NCBI RefSeq assembly: GCF_964355755.1
Contig: NC_092676.1
Span: forward strand, 28,194,288-28,258,287
Direction: 5' to 3'
Length of the DNA stretch: 64,000 nucleotides
From: Antedon mediterranea
Taxonomy: Eukaryota > Echinodermata > Crinoidea > Comatulida > Antedonidae
Position 1 is the stretch's first letter, and the number at the start of each line of letters is the position of its first letter. Below, in pieces: positions 28,101-31,100 of this stretch. The position numbers and the translations under genes are program-made. Below the pieces are notes generated by a model, which saw only the letters and a program-made list of their open reading frames with translations, was not told the DNA's origin and did no database searches.

Positions 28101-31100
28101 TTTGTTTATCCACAACTTTGTCCATGCATAAGAATTTTTAAAAACCTTAGTGGTGTACCAAGTTAATATGACAAGCACTACTTGAACATATCAATATTAA
28201 AGATTGTGTAACACTTTTGGTTCCATCAATAATCAATTAAAAATATCAGTTATTTCTAATTGATTTTTTAATCACACACTCTCTCTCAAGGAATAGTCTT
28301 TTGAAAAGTGACTAAAACATCTGAATAAATACCAGTATTTATTTCACAGGGGCGTAGGCTTCAATAGGGGTGCAGATTTATCCCCATGCCATCATAGTAG
28401 TAACTGAATCCATGTAGGTAATTATACTGTACAGTAGTATAGTAATACTGTACAGTTACCCCAAACCCCCTATTCAGTGGACACCTCTATTAAGAGACTT
28501 TGATGGGTGCTGAAGGTGGACCCTAAATAGAGGTTCTACTGTAGTACTGCAGGTTTTATAAATAAAATAGATGGATTCAAGGGGGCCCAGCCTAAATTTT
28601 GCAAATTGCAATGCAAAAGATAAGACAGTAAATTCAGTTTGGCACCAAAAATTTGCCATTTTTAAGCTCTGGGCCTCCGCTATTTTAAAATCCTGGATTC
28701 GTCACTGGCTACTCCCACGCAGAAACGATGCTACGCCCCTGCTCTCAAGCAAAATTGATAAAGAAACAAATACTCAATCTTTAACATCACAGTAATTAAT
28801 ATTGCATGGCCTGAGGTGGATGACACCAAGCACTATGTGTGTTAGCTTTCATTCAACTTTTTAAGTATGAACTTACATTTTGGTTAAGTAGAGTTGTTGA
28901 AATAATGACGACATCACACAAGATAAAAACATTAAATTAACATTAATGTAATCAACATTATATGCATTTGAATAAAACAAGGGTTAATTTTAAAATGTAA
29001 TTAAAATTAGAGTTTGCTTTTTTGTTAGATATTTTTAAGGACATATTTTTTAAACGGACAAGATTTTGATGTATTCAATTTGGATTTGTTAAATATGATA
29101 AAATATGATGATAATCGCTTACCTGACAATCGATAAAGACAGTTGTCAACTGATACAGATTGTCCGTGACTATCAACGCATTCAACTTGTCGCAAACGTT
29201 CTCCAATCTGTTCGCTACATCCTGCGTCAAGCGGAATTGGTTTTGTCTATTTGTAAAAAAATTGGAGAAAAGAATTATAATTAATGCATGTACATAAATT
29301 AAATCTTACAAGTTATGGGTTCTCTGATGCTGGGTGTGATTTTTGTTAAAGCTTGGTTCCCACTAGAACGTAACGCAATGACGTAAACGCACACCGTCTA
29401 TAACTTCGCTTGTCATTTTGTTAAAACGCTTGCGTTGCGTTTACATCCTTGCGTTAGGTTCTAGTGGGAACCAAGCTTTAGTGATCAAGTCAAACTTATT
29501 CTACAGCAGTTACTGCAGTAACTACAATTTTTACTGCAATAACATTGAATTTAATTTGTTTTTTGTACAGTACTGTACAAAACCACTAGGTTCGTAAATA
29601 AAGTACAGTAGTATCAGTAATGTTTTTTGTCTGTCACGAAAGAATGAAATTAATCTTCCCTGGTTTTATTTTCTAATGAATATTGCATATGCATCAATTT
29701 GTTTAAAAAAGTACAACTATTAAATAAAAAGTTTTGGCGTGGGAAGTTAAAGATTCTGGCAGATGCTGTATAAACTTCTTCATAAAATGTGATGAGAGTA
29801 ACATGCAGCAAATAACGTCTAGGTAACGACTACAAATAATATGAGTTTATACAGTAGCATTTTTCATTGTCAATATGAGATTATTTTTTAAATACTATCA
29901 TTAGACGAGCCTTGGAAAGATATGGGTATGGGTATACCTTTGTGGATTTGATGCAAATCGCCGATCTAATATCATAATGGATCTAATAAAAATATATAGA
30001 TCTTTAATGGCAAAGAACTAGATCTTTAAGCCAACACAAATCTTGATTAATTACTAATAATATTATTATCACTCACATTACCACTCTGAGCAAGTTGTAA
30101 ATCAAACCAAAACCGAGGTTAAAGCTCTGTCTACACTATCAAACTAGTTTGACAAAAAAAGTGTATGTGGCAAAATACTACGATATGGTACTGTAGTAAT
30201 ATGATGTCATCATGTCTATGTACGGCCCATCACATTTTTCGTCAAGTATCAAGTTTGACATTGTAGACAGAGCTTAAGTAAGAGAGAAATAGCTTGGTAT
30301 AAAATGTAAAGGGTGGCTTAATAGCAATATTTGGATATTACTGTACTCCAAGTGGGGATGACTATAATATCACCCTCAATATTGTCTTTATAATGACATT
30401 TTAATTACTGTACTTTAATAATCAAATTCCCAAAGTATGATTACCATTAAAACTAAAAAGATCAAACCACCATGACAAGTCCAACCTGTAATAAAGTCTA
30501 ATTAGCATTTGATGTTTGAAATACAAAAGAATAATAATTCCTATTATATTGTTTATGAGTGGCAGTTATTCATATTCAATGACATAATTATACAAGTGTA
30601 GGCATACAGTATTATTAGTTGCAAAGTACATATATTCAGAAATACAGTATTAGGAAGATGTCACTATAGACTTACTGAAATGTAGGCCTACTAAATGTAA
30701 TATCGTAATAACAGGGAGTCCTAAAATCCTTGCTACTTGAATACAGACATTTTTTAGAAGCTACAAACTCAAGTCGAATAAAAGCTATGATTTTGATTTT
30801 CCCATCCTCTACTGTACATACCCAGAATATTCTATTTTGACCACTATATTTTATATGCTACATATATATTCTTTACATTATATTTACAGTAGATGATTTT
30901 GAATGCTACACAGCCTTTTAAACCACAATCAGAATTCCTAGATCAGCAAAACCTTTTACAGTATGCCATTTGTTATTGAGTGAGTGGCCGAGCGGTTAAG
31001 ACAGTTGAACCGTAATCACGTAGCCATAACATCGGCAGGGGTTCGAGGCTCACTCACTCCATGGTTCTGGTGGTAGAACGAGTCTTCTCGGATAAGGACT

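Larger units (their letters stand above)
12573..29122. other. THSD7 intron 2 (16.5 kb), repeat-filled
   Basis: No exon is needed here: exons 2 and 3 join in phase. Besides the repeats listed separately I see only AT-rich unique sequence. A decayed segment near 22080-22445 contains several GGGAG/AACAGGAG words, and 21700-22060 has a retroposon-like look without clear ends. Confidence 0.7.

Noticed and set aside
30978-31056. Possible tRNA-Leu/Ser gene
   Set aside because: A- and B-boxes and acceptor-like ends are present, but the anticodon arm does not fold and the sequence runs into a body shared with other SINE copies.
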